A stretch of 64,000 bases of DNA, from assembly GCF_000813825.1 (NCBI RefSeq), contig NZ_JWTA01000008.1:1-64000 (forward strand), read 5' to 3'. The DNA is from Chryseobacterium taiwanense (GTDB taxonomy: Bacteria; Bacteroidota; Bacteroidia; Flavobacteriales; Weeksellaceae). Under the pieces are notes generated by a model. The model worked only from the letters and a program-made list of their open reading frames with translations. It did no database searches and was not told where the DNA came from. A program made the translations under genes and the position numbers. Positions 9,601 through 17,367 of this stretch are shown here, piece after piece. Within the stretch, counting starts at the first letter, position 1. Each line of letters starts with the position of its first letter.

Positions 9601-11024
9601 CAAGACTTCGTCCCGTTCTGATGACGGCTTTTGTGGCTTCATTAGGATTTATTCCAATGGCTGTCAGTAGTGGTGCCGGAGCAGAAGTTCAGCGACCTTT
9701 GGCAACTGTTGTTATTGGTGGGTTGATGGTAGCGACTTTTCTTACCCTATTCGTTTTACCATTGCTTTACGTAAATATTGAAAAAGGATTTAAAATGAAA
9801 AAAAATAATCATAAAAACTTTGCAGCTGTATTGATTTTGATTTTTAGCGTAATGGGAACCGGTGTTAAATCCCAAACTCCGATCAGCCTGCAAAATGCTA
9901 TTAATACAGCACTGGAGAATAATAGAAATCTTAAAAATGAAAAACTGAAATCAGAATATTCAAAAGCATTAATCAAATCTGCGAATGATATTCCGCAGAC
10001 AGGAATTTCAATGGATTACGGGCAGGTCAATAGTGCTTACAACGATATGAAATTCGGAATTTCCCAAAACATTGCGTTTCCAACAGTGTATAAAAAACAG
10101 AGAAATGTATATACTGAAGAATGGAAAAGATCTTTGTTAAATGTTTCTCTTAAAGAATATGAGCTGAAGAAAGCCGTGAGTCTTACCTTTTATAATATCC
10201 TGTATTGGAAAGACAAGGAGCAGCTTCTTCATGAAACATTAAAACTGTACACCGATTTTCTGAACAAAGCAAGCATTCGTTTAAAAGCAGGTGAGAGTAA
10301 TATTCTGGAAAAAACAACAGCTTCCAATCAGAAATCAGCGATAGAAATTCAGTTAAAACAATTACAACAGGAACTTTCTGTTCTGAGATATCAGTTGCAG
10401 TGGCTCTTGAATACCGAAACAGATTTTTTACCTGAAGATCAGAAATTATTTAATGGAGTTTCTAAAACTGAACTTAGCTTACATCCTGCTATTAAATTGT
10501 TACAACAGCAGAAAAATGTTTCTGAGCAGCAGATTGCTCTTGAAAAGGCAAAAATGCTTCCCGGTCTTCAGTTGGCTTATAATCTTAACAGTTTCAGAGG
10601 AATGGGAGCTGATGATAAAGTTTATGGATCTGCACCACAGTTTCATTCTGTACAACTGGGCGTTTCGGTTCCTGTCTTTTCAGGAGGTCAGAAGTCAAGA
10701 ATACAGGCTGCAAAGATTGCAGAATCAGTTGTTGAAAATGATCTGGCGAATACAGAATTTACCCTACAGAATCAGCTTAAAAAAATCACTAATATCTACC
10801 AGACTAATCTTGATATTGTTTCCCAATATGAAAGCTCAGAGCTGAAAAATGCCGATGTCATTACTGAAACAGCTAAGAAACAGTTTCTGGCTGGTGAAAT
10901 TAATTACCTAGAGTTTGTCATATTGGTCAATCAGGCTGTTGCCTTAAAGAATAATTATGCAGATGCCGTCTGGAAACTGAATCAAATTGCTATAGAACTG
11001 GAATATCTTACTTTAAACCCTTAA
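6681..11024 (+). CDS. CusA/CzcA heavy-metal RND transporter fused to TolC-type outer-membrane channel
   Basis: A 1447-residue fusion. Residues 1 to about 1030 form a heavy-metal RND pump of the CusA/CzcA class: first membrane helix at 13-30, LPIDAVPDITNNQVQV, the transmembrane proton-relay segment LGALDFGLIIDGAVIIVE, and the C-terminal VGFIALFGVAVLNGIVL helix. After the last membrane helix a basic stretch leads, at about residue 1039, into a second signal-like hydrophobic segment. A TolC-family channel of about 400 residues follows (SLQNAINTALENNRNL, LGVSVPVFSGGQKS). Such fusions are known in Bacteroidetes. The two halves end up in different membranes, so cleavage at the junction is expected. 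The adaptor gene follows after 2 bp. The exported metal (Cu/Ag or Zn/Co/Cd) is not certain. Confidence 0.92.
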   Translation: MLTKIIEFSVKNKLIIALLVLGLIGIGSYQVTKLPIDAVPDITNNQVQVITIAPSFGATDIERLVTFPIEQANNNISGLKEIRSFSRFGLSLVTIVFEDNVDVYWARQQVAERLQQVQAVIPQGIGNPQLGPISTGLGEIFQYVIRPEKGYEKKYNITELRTIQDWIVRRQLLGVKGVAEVSSFGGKLKQYEIAVNPDRLNAYEITINDVFDALQANNQNTGGAYIEKGPTVLYIRSEGLVGNIEEIKNISIATKTNDVPLFIRDIAEVKPGFATRYGAMTFNDEGEVSGAVVMMLKGENSNQVIKNVKEKITQVQKTLPKGVVIEPFLDRTKMVNNAIGTVEKNLTEGALIVVFVLVLFLGNIRAGLLVASVIPLAMLFAICMMNLFGVSGNLMSLGALDFGLIIDGAVIIVESILHQFSHNSKFKKIFSVGAAEMDTVVIHSAGKMMNSAVFGQIIILIVYLPILTLQGIEGKMFKPMAQTVAFALLGAFLLSLTYIPMMSAVLLKKRSEKPTFSDRIMKKVEKIYLHTLLKLLRVPKTIFAIVAVLFIMAVFILSRMGGEFIPSLEEGDFAVDTRVLPGSNLTTTIESTQKAAHILKSRFPEVEKVVTKIGSGEVPTDPMPMDASDMMVILKDKKEWTSASSFPELADKMGKQLQDVPGITASFQFPVQMRFNELMTGARQDVVIKIFGEDLDVLSQYAQKLGKIIETVDGTQNLYIEPISGMPQVIIEYNRPLIAQYHLSISDINRIVNTAFAGQSTGLVFEGEKRFDMVVRLDTKNRKNVTDIKNLLVPTPSGNQIPLSQLAKVEVKNGPNQIQRENAQRRIVVGFNIKGRDVQSIVEELQRKADQKMKLPTGYYMTYGGSFENLNNAKQRLMIAVPIALALIFVMLFLAFNSVKESLLIYTAIPLSIIGGVFLMALRGMPFSISAGVGFIALFGVAVLNGIVLISEFNRLHKRGIKNIVRIVIDGGESRLRPVLMTAFVASLGFIPMAVSSGAGAEVQRPLATVVIGGLMVATFLTLFVLPLLYVNIEKGFKMKKNNHKNFAAVLILIFSVMGTGVKSQTPISLQNAINTALENNRNLKNEKLKSEYSKALIKSANDIPQTGISMDYGQVNSAYNDMKFGISQNIAFPTVYKKQRNVYTEEWKRSLLNVSLKEYELKKAVSLTFYNILYWKDKEQLLHETLKLYTDFLNKASIRLKAGESNILEKTTASNQKSAIEIQLKQLQQELSVLRYQLQWLLNTETDFLPEDQKLFNGVSKTELSLHPAIKLLQQQKNVSEQQIALEKAKMLPGLQLAYNLNSFRGMGADDKVYGSAPQFHSVQLGVSVPVFSGGQKSRIQAAKIAESVVENDLANTEFTLQNQLKKITNIYQTNLDIVSQYESSELKNADVITETAKKQFLAGEINYLEFVILVNQAVALKNNYADAVWKLNQIAIELEYLTLNP

Positions 11025-11026
11025 CA

Positions 11027-12172
11027 ATGAAACTTAAACTTAAAATTATATCATATTCTCTATCCGTAGGATTGCTGCTGTTTTACCAATGTAAAGACCA
11101 TGAAAAAACAGAATCGGTTTCTGCCAAGCCGAAAGATGAAAATGTAGTGGTTCTTACGGATGCACAGTTGCGAAATGCTCCGATAGAAACAACAACGCTT
11201 TCTTTACAGAAGATTTCTTCAGTTTTAAAGCTTAACGGGATGATTGATGTTCCACCACAAAATTTGGTTTCGGTAAGTATTCCTTTGGGAGGTTATCTCA
11301 AATCCAGTAATTTACTTCCTGGCAAACCAGTATCAAAAGGTCAGGTGATTGCAGTTATCGAAAATCCGCAGTTTATTCAGCTTCAACAGGATTATCTGAT
11401 GGCAAAATCTAAAGTGCATTTTACCCAATTAGATTATAACCGTCAGAAAACATTGAACCAAAGCCAGGCAACCAGTGATAAGGTGATGCAGCAGGCGCAA
11501 TCTGAAATGAACAGCCAGAAAATCTTAATGAACTCTCTGGCTCAACAGCTTCGTCTTATCAATATCAATCCCGAGTCACTAAGTTCCGGAAACATTACGA
11601 AAAGTGTCCCCGTTTACAGCAGTATCAATGGCTTTGTAAGCAAGGTAAATGTGAATATCGGGAAATATGTAAATCCATCCGATGTACTTTTTGAATTAAT
11701 TAATCCTGATGATATTCACCTTACTCTTAAAGTCTATGAAAAGGATTTGAAAAACCTGAACAAAGGGCAGCGGTTCACAGCATATACCAATACTTCTCCT
11801 GATAAAAAATACTACGGAGAAATCTTATTGGTAAGTAAAGATGTTAATCCCGGAGGTTGGGCTGAAGTACATTGCCATTTTGAAAAATACGACCAGAACC
11901 TTGTGCCGGGAATGTATATGAATGCAGAAATAGAAACGAGTACTGCTTTCTCCAATGCCGTACCTGAAGAGAGTATTGTCAATTTTGAAGGGAAAGATTT
12001 TGTTTTCGTGGAAGATAAAAAACAAACCTACAGATTGACTTCTGTAAAATTAGGTGAAACTGAAAACGGATTCATACAGATCCTTAATTTTAATGATTTT
12101 AATAATAAAAAAATAGTAATCAAAAATGCTTATATACTTCTTATGAAGCTTAAAAATACAGAAGGAGAATAA
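11027..12172 (+). CDS. RND efflux periplasmic adaptor subunit, lipoprotein
   Basis: A 381-residue HlyD/CusB-type membrane fusion protein linking the inner-membrane pump to the outer-membrane channel. A hydrophobic leader ends in LLLFYQC, with Cys22 the likely lipidation site. Next come a barrel-sandwich half (SIPLGGYLKSSNLLPGKPVSKGQVIAVI), an alpha-hairpin region rich in Q and K, and a second sandwich half (VYSSINGFVSKVNVNIGKYV). The C-terminal beta-barrel follows, with VPGMYMNAEIET and NAVPEESIV. It starts 2 bp after the pump gene, completing a tripartite system in two genes. The family and context support heavy-metal export. Confidence 0.92.
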   Translation: MKLKLKIISYSLSVGLLLFYQCKDHEKTESVSAKPKDENVVVLTDAQLRNAPIETTTLSLQKISSVLKLNGMIDVPPQNLVSVSIPLGGYLKSSNLLPGKPVSKGQVIAVIENPQFIQLQQDYLMAKSKVHFTQLDYNRQKTLNQSQATSDKVMQQAQSEMNSQKILMNSLAQQLRLININPESLSSGNITKSVPVYSSINGFVSKVNVNIGKYVNPSDVLFELINPDDIHLTLKVYEKDLKNLNKGQRFTAYTNTSPDKKYYGEILLVSKDVNPGGWAEVHCHFEKYDQNLVPGMYMNAEIETSTAFSNAVPEESIVNFEGKDFVFVEDKKQTYRLTSVKLGETENGFIQILNFNDFNNKKIVIKNAYILLMKLKNTEGE

Positions 12173-12211
12173 CTCATAAATGAATAAGTACTTTAAAAAT
12201 CAATTAAAATA

Positions 12212-12676
12212 ATGACAACATCATCTTTAATAAAAAACGGGCTTGGATTTATCGCCCTATTAATAATTGTTATCCAATTTTTTGATACGGAGAAAAATAT
12301 ATCAGCTTCTCCTTCGGAAAATGCAATTGAAAAACATTATCAGGTATCCTCTCATGTACAGGGTTTATTAAAAACAAGCTGTTATGATTGTCATTCTAAT
12401 AATACAGCTTATCCATGGTATAATAATATACAGCCGGTAAAATGGTGGTTGGCTGATCATGTCAATTCTGGAAAAAGGCATTTGAATTTTGATGAATTCA
12501 ATACCTATTCTCAAGAAAAGAAATTGAAAAAATTAGACGAAATTACTGAAACGGTAAGAAGTGGAGAAATGCCTCTAAGATCGTATACGGTTATCCATCA
12601 TAATACAAAATTATCTTCTGCAGATCAATCGGAAATAGAAAAATGGGTATCTGAAGTTAAAAAACATATTAGGTAA
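12212..12676 (+). CDS. Haem-binding domain-containing protein (CxxCH)
   Basis: A 154-residue protein with an N-terminal membrane anchor (residues 8-23) and a single c-type haem motif CYDCH (C57, C60, H61) followed by SNNTAYPWYNNIQPVKWW. That is the signature of the Bacteroidetes haem-binding domain family (Haem_bd). It should sit on the periplasmic side of the membrane. It lies 40 bp after the adaptor gene and is probably co-transcribed. Whether it serves the metal-efflux genes (for example by redox) or electron transfer is unknown. Confidence 0.85.
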   Translation: MTTSSLIKNGLGFIALLIIVIQFFDTEKNISASPSENAIEKHYQVSSHVQGLLKTSCYDCHSNNTAYPWYNNIQPVKWWLADHVNSGKRHLNFDEFNTYSQEKKLKKLDEITETVRSGEMPLRSYTVIHHNTKLSSADQSEIEKWVSEVKKHIR

Positions 12677-12737
12677 CAGCGAATAAAAACATTAATTAAA
12701 AAAACTTTCAGTAAATTTAATACTACATCCATCTCGC

Positions 12738-15245
12738 ATGAATTACAATATACCTGAAGACCTGAAAGGGCTTACAGAAGCTGAGGTTACGGCTTCCAGA
12801 AAAAAATATGGTTATAACAGATTAGAAGTGGTGAAGAAGGAAACATGGATAGGTATGCTTATTAGTATCCTGAAAGAACCCATGCTTATTTTATTGATAT
12901 GTGTTTCCCTCATTTATGTAGTTATAGGCGATTATGGAGAAGCTGTATTTATGTTTGTGGCGATAGTAGGTGTGACTGCTATTTCCTTTTATCAGGATAA
13001 CCGGAGCAAGAAAGCACTTGAAGAACTCGAAAAGCTTAATGAGCCTTTAAGTAAGGTAATTAGAAATTCAAAGGTGGTGAAAATTCCCACTTTTGAAATC
13101 GTTGTCGGTGATCTTTGTATTACGGAGGAAGGAAGTTTAATCAATGCCGATGGGAAGATTGTCCACAGTAATGATTTTTCCGTTAATCAATCCTCACTGA
13201 CAGGAGAGAGTTTTTCTGTTTTCAAGGATAGTAAATCGGAAGATAATAAAGTATATAGTGGAACCATTACGGTTTCCGGACTTGCAGTTTTTGTAGTTGA
13301 AAGTATAGGAAAAGAAACCAAAGTAGGGAAAATAGGGCAATCTATTCTGGGGATAAAGGAAGAAGCTTCGCCTTTACAACTTCAGATCAGGAGTTTTGTA
13401 AAAGGTATGGCTATTATCGGGTTGGTTATCTTTATGGCAGTATGTGTTTTCAGCTATATTAAAACGGAAGATTTTGTTACCAGTTTATTAAGTGGTCTTA
13501 CATTGGCGATGTCTGTACTTCCTGAGGAAATTCCTGTTGCTTTTACAACCTTCATGGCTTTAGGTGCATGGAAGCTGATGCGCGAAGGAATCATTATCAA
13601 ACGAAGCAGCATTGTTGAGACATTGGGAAGTGTTACAGTAATATGTACAGATAAGACGGGAACGATCACTGAAAATTCCATGCAGTTAAAACATCTTTAT
13701 GATTATCAATCTGATACCATTTACGAGCAGGAAGAATTTAAAATAAAAGAACTGGATGAACTTATTGATTATGCGATGTGGAGTTGTGAGCCGGTACCTT
13801 TTGATCCGATGGAAATAACTTTGCATAAGGTGTACGAACAAACTCAGGATTCAGATAAAAGAAAAGATTACCAGTTATTTCATGAATATCCATTAGAAGG
13901 AAAACCTCCGATGATGACGCATCTTTTCGAGAATGAACAAAAAGACAGAATTATTGCTGCTAAAGGAGCCCCTGAAGCCATTCTTAATGTTTCTGACCTT
14001 TCAGAAGAAGAAAAAAGCAAAGTACGAGAAGTCATAAAAGAATTCGGAGAACAGGGATATCGTGTTCTTGGCGTAGCTAAATCCCATTTCGAAGGAAATA
14101 ATTTTCCTGTAAAGCAACAGGATTTTACATTTAAATTTTTAGGATTGACTGTATTTTATGATCCTCCTAAAAAAGGAATAAAAAATGTGTTTCAGCATAT
14201 TTATGATGCAGGGATTAAGGTAAAAGTAATTACAGGAGATAATGCAGATACGACAAAGGCGATTGCAATGCAGGCAGGAATTATAAATGAAAGTCCGGCA
14301 ATTAATGGAAGTGAAATAGCTTCAAGTTCTGAAGATGACCTGATGAATCTCTCTGAAAATACAACGTTATTTACAAGAATGTTTCCCGAAGCAAAACTGG
14401 AAGTGGTGAATGCTCTGAAAGCACAAGGCAATGTAGTAGCCATGTTGGGAGATGGAGTGAATGACGGACCTGCATTAAAGGCAGCTCACATAGGAGTGGC
14501 AATGGGAAATAAAGGGACTGAGATTGCCAAATCGGCTGCAGCTTTGGTAATTACGAATGATGATCTGGAAAAGCTGGTGGTAGGAATTGCTGCCGGACGG
14601 AGAATTTATGCCAATATCAAAAAGGCAGTGCAGTATATTATTTCCATTCATATTCCTATTATCCTAACGGTTTCTTTACCATTATTCTTAGGATGGATAT
14701 TTCCTCACATATTTACCCCGGTTCATGTTATTTTTCTCGAACTGGTAATGGGGCCTACCTGTTCCATTGTATATGAGAATGAGCCTATTGAAAAAAATGC
14801 AATGAAGAAACCTCCTAGAGCACTTACAGAAACTTTTTTAAACTGGAGAGAGCTTACGGTAAGTATCATTCAGGGGTTGGTTATTACGGGAGGAATATTA
14901 TGGATGTACCAGTATTCTGTTGATCTTGGAAATGATGAGGCAAAAACAAGAGCTTTGGTTTTCAGTACCTTGATATTTGCAAATATATTATTAAGTCTGG
15001 TGAACCGATCTTTCTATTATAGCATATTTGAAAGCTTTAAAAATCGTAATTTCTTATTGATGGGGATTTCGGCGTTGGTTCTTGTGCTGTTATTTATTAT
15101 TCTTTATGTGAACCCAGTATCAAGATTCTTTAGTATAACACCTCTTACTGTAAAAGAACTGGGGATAACATTGCTTGTTGCGGCTATTTCAGTGCTATGG
15201 TTTGAGGGTTATAAACTTGTAAAAAGGTATACAGGAAAAAAATAA
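12738..15245 (+). CDS. Cation-translocating P-type ATPase
   Basis: An 835-residue ion pump of the P2/Ca2+-ATPase-like class. Domain order: N-terminal cation ATPase domain (NIPEDLKGLTEAEV), actuator domain with the SLTGES loop, transmembrane VLPEEIPVAF motif in helix 4, phosphorylation motif DKTGT with the acceptor aspartate at residue 305, nucleotide-binding KGAPEA, hinge TGDN, and GDGVNDGPALKAA. The C-terminal transmembrane domain has NEPIEKNAMKKPPR. There is no N-terminal metal-binding CxxC domain, so it is not a Cu/Cd P1B pump; Ca2+, Mg2+ or Mn2+ are more likely substrates. It lies between the RND genes and the second small exported protein. Confidence 0.9.
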   Translation: MNYNIPEDLKGLTEAEVTASRKKYGYNRLEVVKKETWIGMLISILKEPMLILLICVSLIYVVIGDYGEAVFMFVAIVGVTAISFYQDNRSKKALEELEKLNEPLSKVIRNSKVVKIPTFEIVVGDLCITEEGSLINADGKIVHSNDFSVNQSSLTGESFSVFKDSKSEDNKVYSGTITVSGLAVFVVESIGKETKVGKIGQSILGIKEEASPLQLQIRSFVKGMAIIGLVIFMAVCVFSYIKTEDFVTSLLSGLTLAMSVLPEEIPVAFTTFMALGAWKLMREGIIIKRSSIVETLGSVTVICTDKTGTITENSMQLKHLYDYQSDTIYEQEEFKIKELDELIDYAMWSCEPVPFDPMEITLHKVYEQTQDSDKRKDYQLFHEYPLEGKPPMMTHLFENEQKDRIIAAKGAPEAILNVSDLSEEEKSKVREVIKEFGEQGYRVLGVAKSHFEGNNFPVKQQDFTFKFLGLTVFYDPPKKGIKNVFQHIYDAGIKVKVITGDNADTTKAIAMQAGIINESPAINGSEIASSSEDDLMNLSENTTLFTRMFPEAKLEVVNALKAQGNVVAMLGDGVNDGPALKAAHIGVAMGNKGTEIAKSAAALVITNDDLEKLVVGIAAGRRIYANIKKAVQYIISIHIPIILTVSLPLFLGWIFPHIFTPVHVIFLELVMGPTCSIVYENEPIEKNAMKKPPRALTETFLNWRELTVSIIQGLVITGGILWMYQYSVDLGNDEAKTRALVFSTLIFANILLSLVNRSFYYSIFESFKNRNFLLMGISALVLVLLFIILYVNPVSRFFSITPLTVKELGITLLVAAISVLWFEGYKLVKRYTGKK

Positions 15246-15247
15246 GT

Positions 15248-15275
15248 ATTCTTAATAGAATATTTTATAATTTTG
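15248..15275 (+). promoter_or_regulatory. Duplicate of the 6122 promoter before the second small exported protein
   Basis: Starts 3 bp after the ATPase stop. The -7 box TAATTTTG at 15268-15275 is followed after four bases by the GTG start. The left part reads ATTCT-TAAT-AGAAT, a perfect short inverted repeat that the copy at 6122 keeps with one change. It is a candidate operator. Confidence 0.5.
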
Positions 15276-15279
15276 ATTT

Positions 15280-15669
15280 GTGAAAAAGTTGATTTCCATA
15301 TTGTTGTTATTTTTATATTTGGTTTCCACAACCGAATTATATCAGCTTTTGAAAATCCCGGAACTTGTTGAACATTACATTGAGCATAAAGAGTTGAACC
15401 CGGATATGACGCTTACTGCATTTCTGAGAACACATTACGACCATCCTGTGAAAGACGGTGATTACGGAAAAGATCAGAGACTTCCATTTATCATACATTC
15501 TGCGCCTTTATCCTTGGTTTTTACAATTAATCAGGGATTCAGTTTTGAAACTGCAACTTATCATTTCAGATTATTGAAATTTCATAAAATTCCTTCAAAA
15601 GACGAAAATCTTTTCTGTAAAGGTTTTCTGAATTCCGTTTGGGAGCCGCCAAGGTTTTCTTTTTCATAA
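15280..15669 (+). CDS. Small exported protein, paralogue of 6155
   Basis: An unrecognised 129-residue protein with the same plan as the gene at 6155: the signal-like helix KKLISILLLFLYLVSTTELY, then TAFLRTHYDHPVKDGDYGKD, QRLPF, and the C-terminal VWEPPRF. The middle (residues 80-110) has diverged. Start GTG, probably on a leaderless transcript. It is followed by thioredoxin, ApbE, DUF4266 and DUF3570 genes. The conserved HYDHPVKD motif with two His and two Asp could bind metal, but no function is known to me. Confidence 0.75.
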   Translation: MKKLISILLLFLYLVSTTELYQLLKIPELVEHYIEHKELNPDMTLTAFLRTHYDHPVKDGDYGKDQRLPFIIHSAPLSLVFTINQGFSFETATYHFRLLKFHKIPSKDENLFCKGFLNSVWEPPRFSFS

Positions 15670-15739
15670 TTCAGTCCTAATTTGATTTGTATTTACAGAT
15701 CAACAACATCAATTATTTTATATTATTAATTTCAGAATA

Positions 15740-16183
15740 ATGAAAACAATACTTTCAGCCATTTTAATGGTTGTATTCGCTGTTGGCATTCATGCGCAAA
15801 GCCGTTTGGAAAATGCCAAAAAACAAGCTTCAGAAAAGGACGAGCTTATATTATTAAATTTCTCCGGTTCCGACTGGTGTATTCCATGCATCAAGCTTCA
15901 TAAAAATATCATTGAGACCGCTGAATTTAAAAAGCTGGAAGCAGAAAATGTCGTCGTTTACATCAATGCAGATTTTCCAAGAAATAAAAAAAATCAGCTT
16001 TCACCGGAACTGAAAAAAGAAAATGCTTCACTTGCTGATGAGTATAATAAGAAAGGATTATTTCCTTACACATTGCTGCTGAATTCGGAAGGGAAAATCC
16101 TGAAAAGCTGGGAAGGTCTTCCTTCTGAAAATGCATTGGCTTTCAGCAGAGAGATAAGAAGTATCAAAGAAAATCAAAAATAA
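15740..16183 (+). CDS. Exported thioredoxin-family protein
   Basis: A 147-residue periplasmic protein: a signal peptide ending near residue 20 (GIHAQ), then a thioredoxin fold with active site SDWCIPCIKLHK (C47, C50) and the cis-proline segment GLFPYTLLLNSEG. It resembles Bacteroidetes thioredoxin-like proteins with an extended insertion (residues 65-90). It lies 4 bp before apbE and is the first clear member of the thioredoxin-ApbE-DUF4266-DUF3570 set. It is likely a thiol reductant or isomerase for the cysteine-rich DUF4266 lipoprotein or another partner; that link is inferred from neighbourhood. Confidence 0.88.
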   Translation: MKTILSAILMVVFAVGIHAQSRLENAKKQASEKDELILLNFSGSDWCIPCIKLHKNIIETAEFKKLEAENVVVYINADFPRNKKNQLSPELKKENASLADEYNKKGLFPYTLLLNSEGKILKSWEGLPSENALAFSREIRSIKENQK

Positions 16184-16187
16184 AAAT

Positions 16188-17114
16188 ATGTTAAGAGAAT
16201 TCAAAAGACCTCAGAAATTAATGGGGAACGCTTTTGAAATTACCGTTGTAAGCGATGATGAAAATTCGGCAAATCAGCATATTGATGCAGCAATTAACGA
16301 AATCAGAAGAATCGAAAAGCTTTTGACGACTTTCAGTGAGGAAAGCCAGACTAATCTCATCAACAGACATGCCGGAATCAAGCCTGTAAAAGTGGATTGG
16401 GAGATTTTTGAGTTGATTGAAAGAAGCCTTAGAATCAGCAGAATAACAGACGGCTATTTCGATATTTCCTATGGGGGAATCGATAAAAGTTTCTGGAATT
16501 TTGACAAAGAAATGAAAGAGCTTCCGAATCCTGAACTGATTAAAGATCATCTGAAACTCGTTAATTATCAGAATATCTTCCTTGACCGAGAAAAGCAAAC
16601 CGTTTTCCTCAAAGAAAAAGGAATGCGAATCGGTTTTGGGGGAATAGGGAAGGGCTACGCTGCTGAAATGGCAAAACAGATGCTTCAAAACAAAGGTGTC
16701 ACTTCCGGAATTGTAAATGCTTCAGGGGATTTAACGACCTGGGGAAATCAGGCAGACGGAAAGACCTGGACTGTCGGAATTGCCGATCCCGACAATGCCA
16801 AACAGCCTTTTTCGTATATGAATATTACCGATATGGCGGTGGCAACTTCAGGAAATTATGAAAAATTCGTCATTATTAACGGTAAAAAATATTCTCATAC
16901 CATTAATCCCAAAACAGGAATGCCTGTTTCGGGTGTGAAAAGTGTTACGATTTTTTGTCCCAACGCAGAAATTGCTGATGCAATGGCAACTCCCGTAAGT
17001 ATTATGGGAATCGATGCAGCACTCAATATGATCAATCAGATCAACCATCTGGAATGTATTATTATTGATGATCAGGACAAAATTTATTCATCTCAAAACA
17101 TTAATTTAAAATGA
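16188..17114 (+). CDS. apbE: FAD:protein FMN transferase (ApbE family)
   Basis: A 308-residue enzyme that attaches FMN from FAD to a Ser/Thr of exported redox proteins. The family pattern is clear: MGNAFEITV near the start, RRIEKLLTTFSEESQ, GFGGIGKGYAAE, the core NASGDLTTWG, and near the C-terminus VATSGNYEKF and SHTINPKTGMPV. It lacks a clear signal peptide or lipobox, unlike many Gram-negative ApbE proteins, so export needs checking. Its TGA stop overlaps the ATG of the DUF4266 gene, so the two are translationally coupled. Confidence 0.93.
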   Translation: MLREFKRPQKLMGNAFEITVVSDDENSANQHIDAAINEIRRIEKLLTTFSEESQTNLINRHAGIKPVKVDWEIFELIERSLRISRITDGYFDISYGGIDKSFWNFDKEMKELPNPELIKDHLKLVNYQNIFLDREKQTVFLKEKGMRIGFGGIGKGYAAEMAKQMLQNKGVTSGIVNASGDLTTWGNQADGKTWTVGIADPDNAKQPFSYMNITDMAVATSGNYEKFVIINGKKYSHTINPKTGMPVSGVKSVTIFCPNAEIADAMATPVSIMGIDAALNMINQINHLECIIIDDQDKIYSSQNINLK

Positions 17115-17332
17115 AAAACCTTATAAAAATATCAGCTTGCTTACTAATCATAGTTACTTCAGTCCAGTCCTGCACAACTGTAAAAGAGTACGAAAAAAAT
17201 AAATTAAACGATGCCGAAATGGTTCTTGGAAACCGGACGGTTGAAAAAACCGAACTCAGCTTTCAATCCTACAGAGAAGGATCTTCGGGCGCTAATGCAG
17301 GAAAAATTGGCGGCGGTTGCGGATGTAATTAA
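17111..17332 (+). CDS. DUF4266 lipoprotein with C-terminal GGGCGCN
   Basis: A 73-residue small lipoprotein. The leader ends in SVQSC (Cys21 lipidation), followed by a charged helix (KEYEKNKLNDAEMVLGNRTV), YREGSSGANAG and the C-terminus GKIGGGCGCN with Cys70 and Cys72. This is the DUF4266 pattern, which is known to co-occur with ApbE and DUF3570. Two closely spaced C-terminal cysteines in a glycine tail suggest metal binding, redox chemistry or modification. The EGSSGAN stretch recalls, imperfectly, the SGA(T/S) motif that ApbE flavinylates. The start ATG overlaps the apbE stop. Confidence 0.88.
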   Translation: MKNLIKISACLLIIVTSVQSCTTVKEYEKNKLNDAEMVLGNRTVEKTELSFQSYREGSSGANAGKIGGGCGCN

Positions 17333-17367
17333 AAAGAGTAATCGTAAAATTTAATTGTGATTCAAAA

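Noticed and set aside
10453..10845. 130-codon frame inside the TolC part of the RND fusion
   Set aside because: Out-of-frame shadow of a well-supported gene, with no start context or recognisable product.
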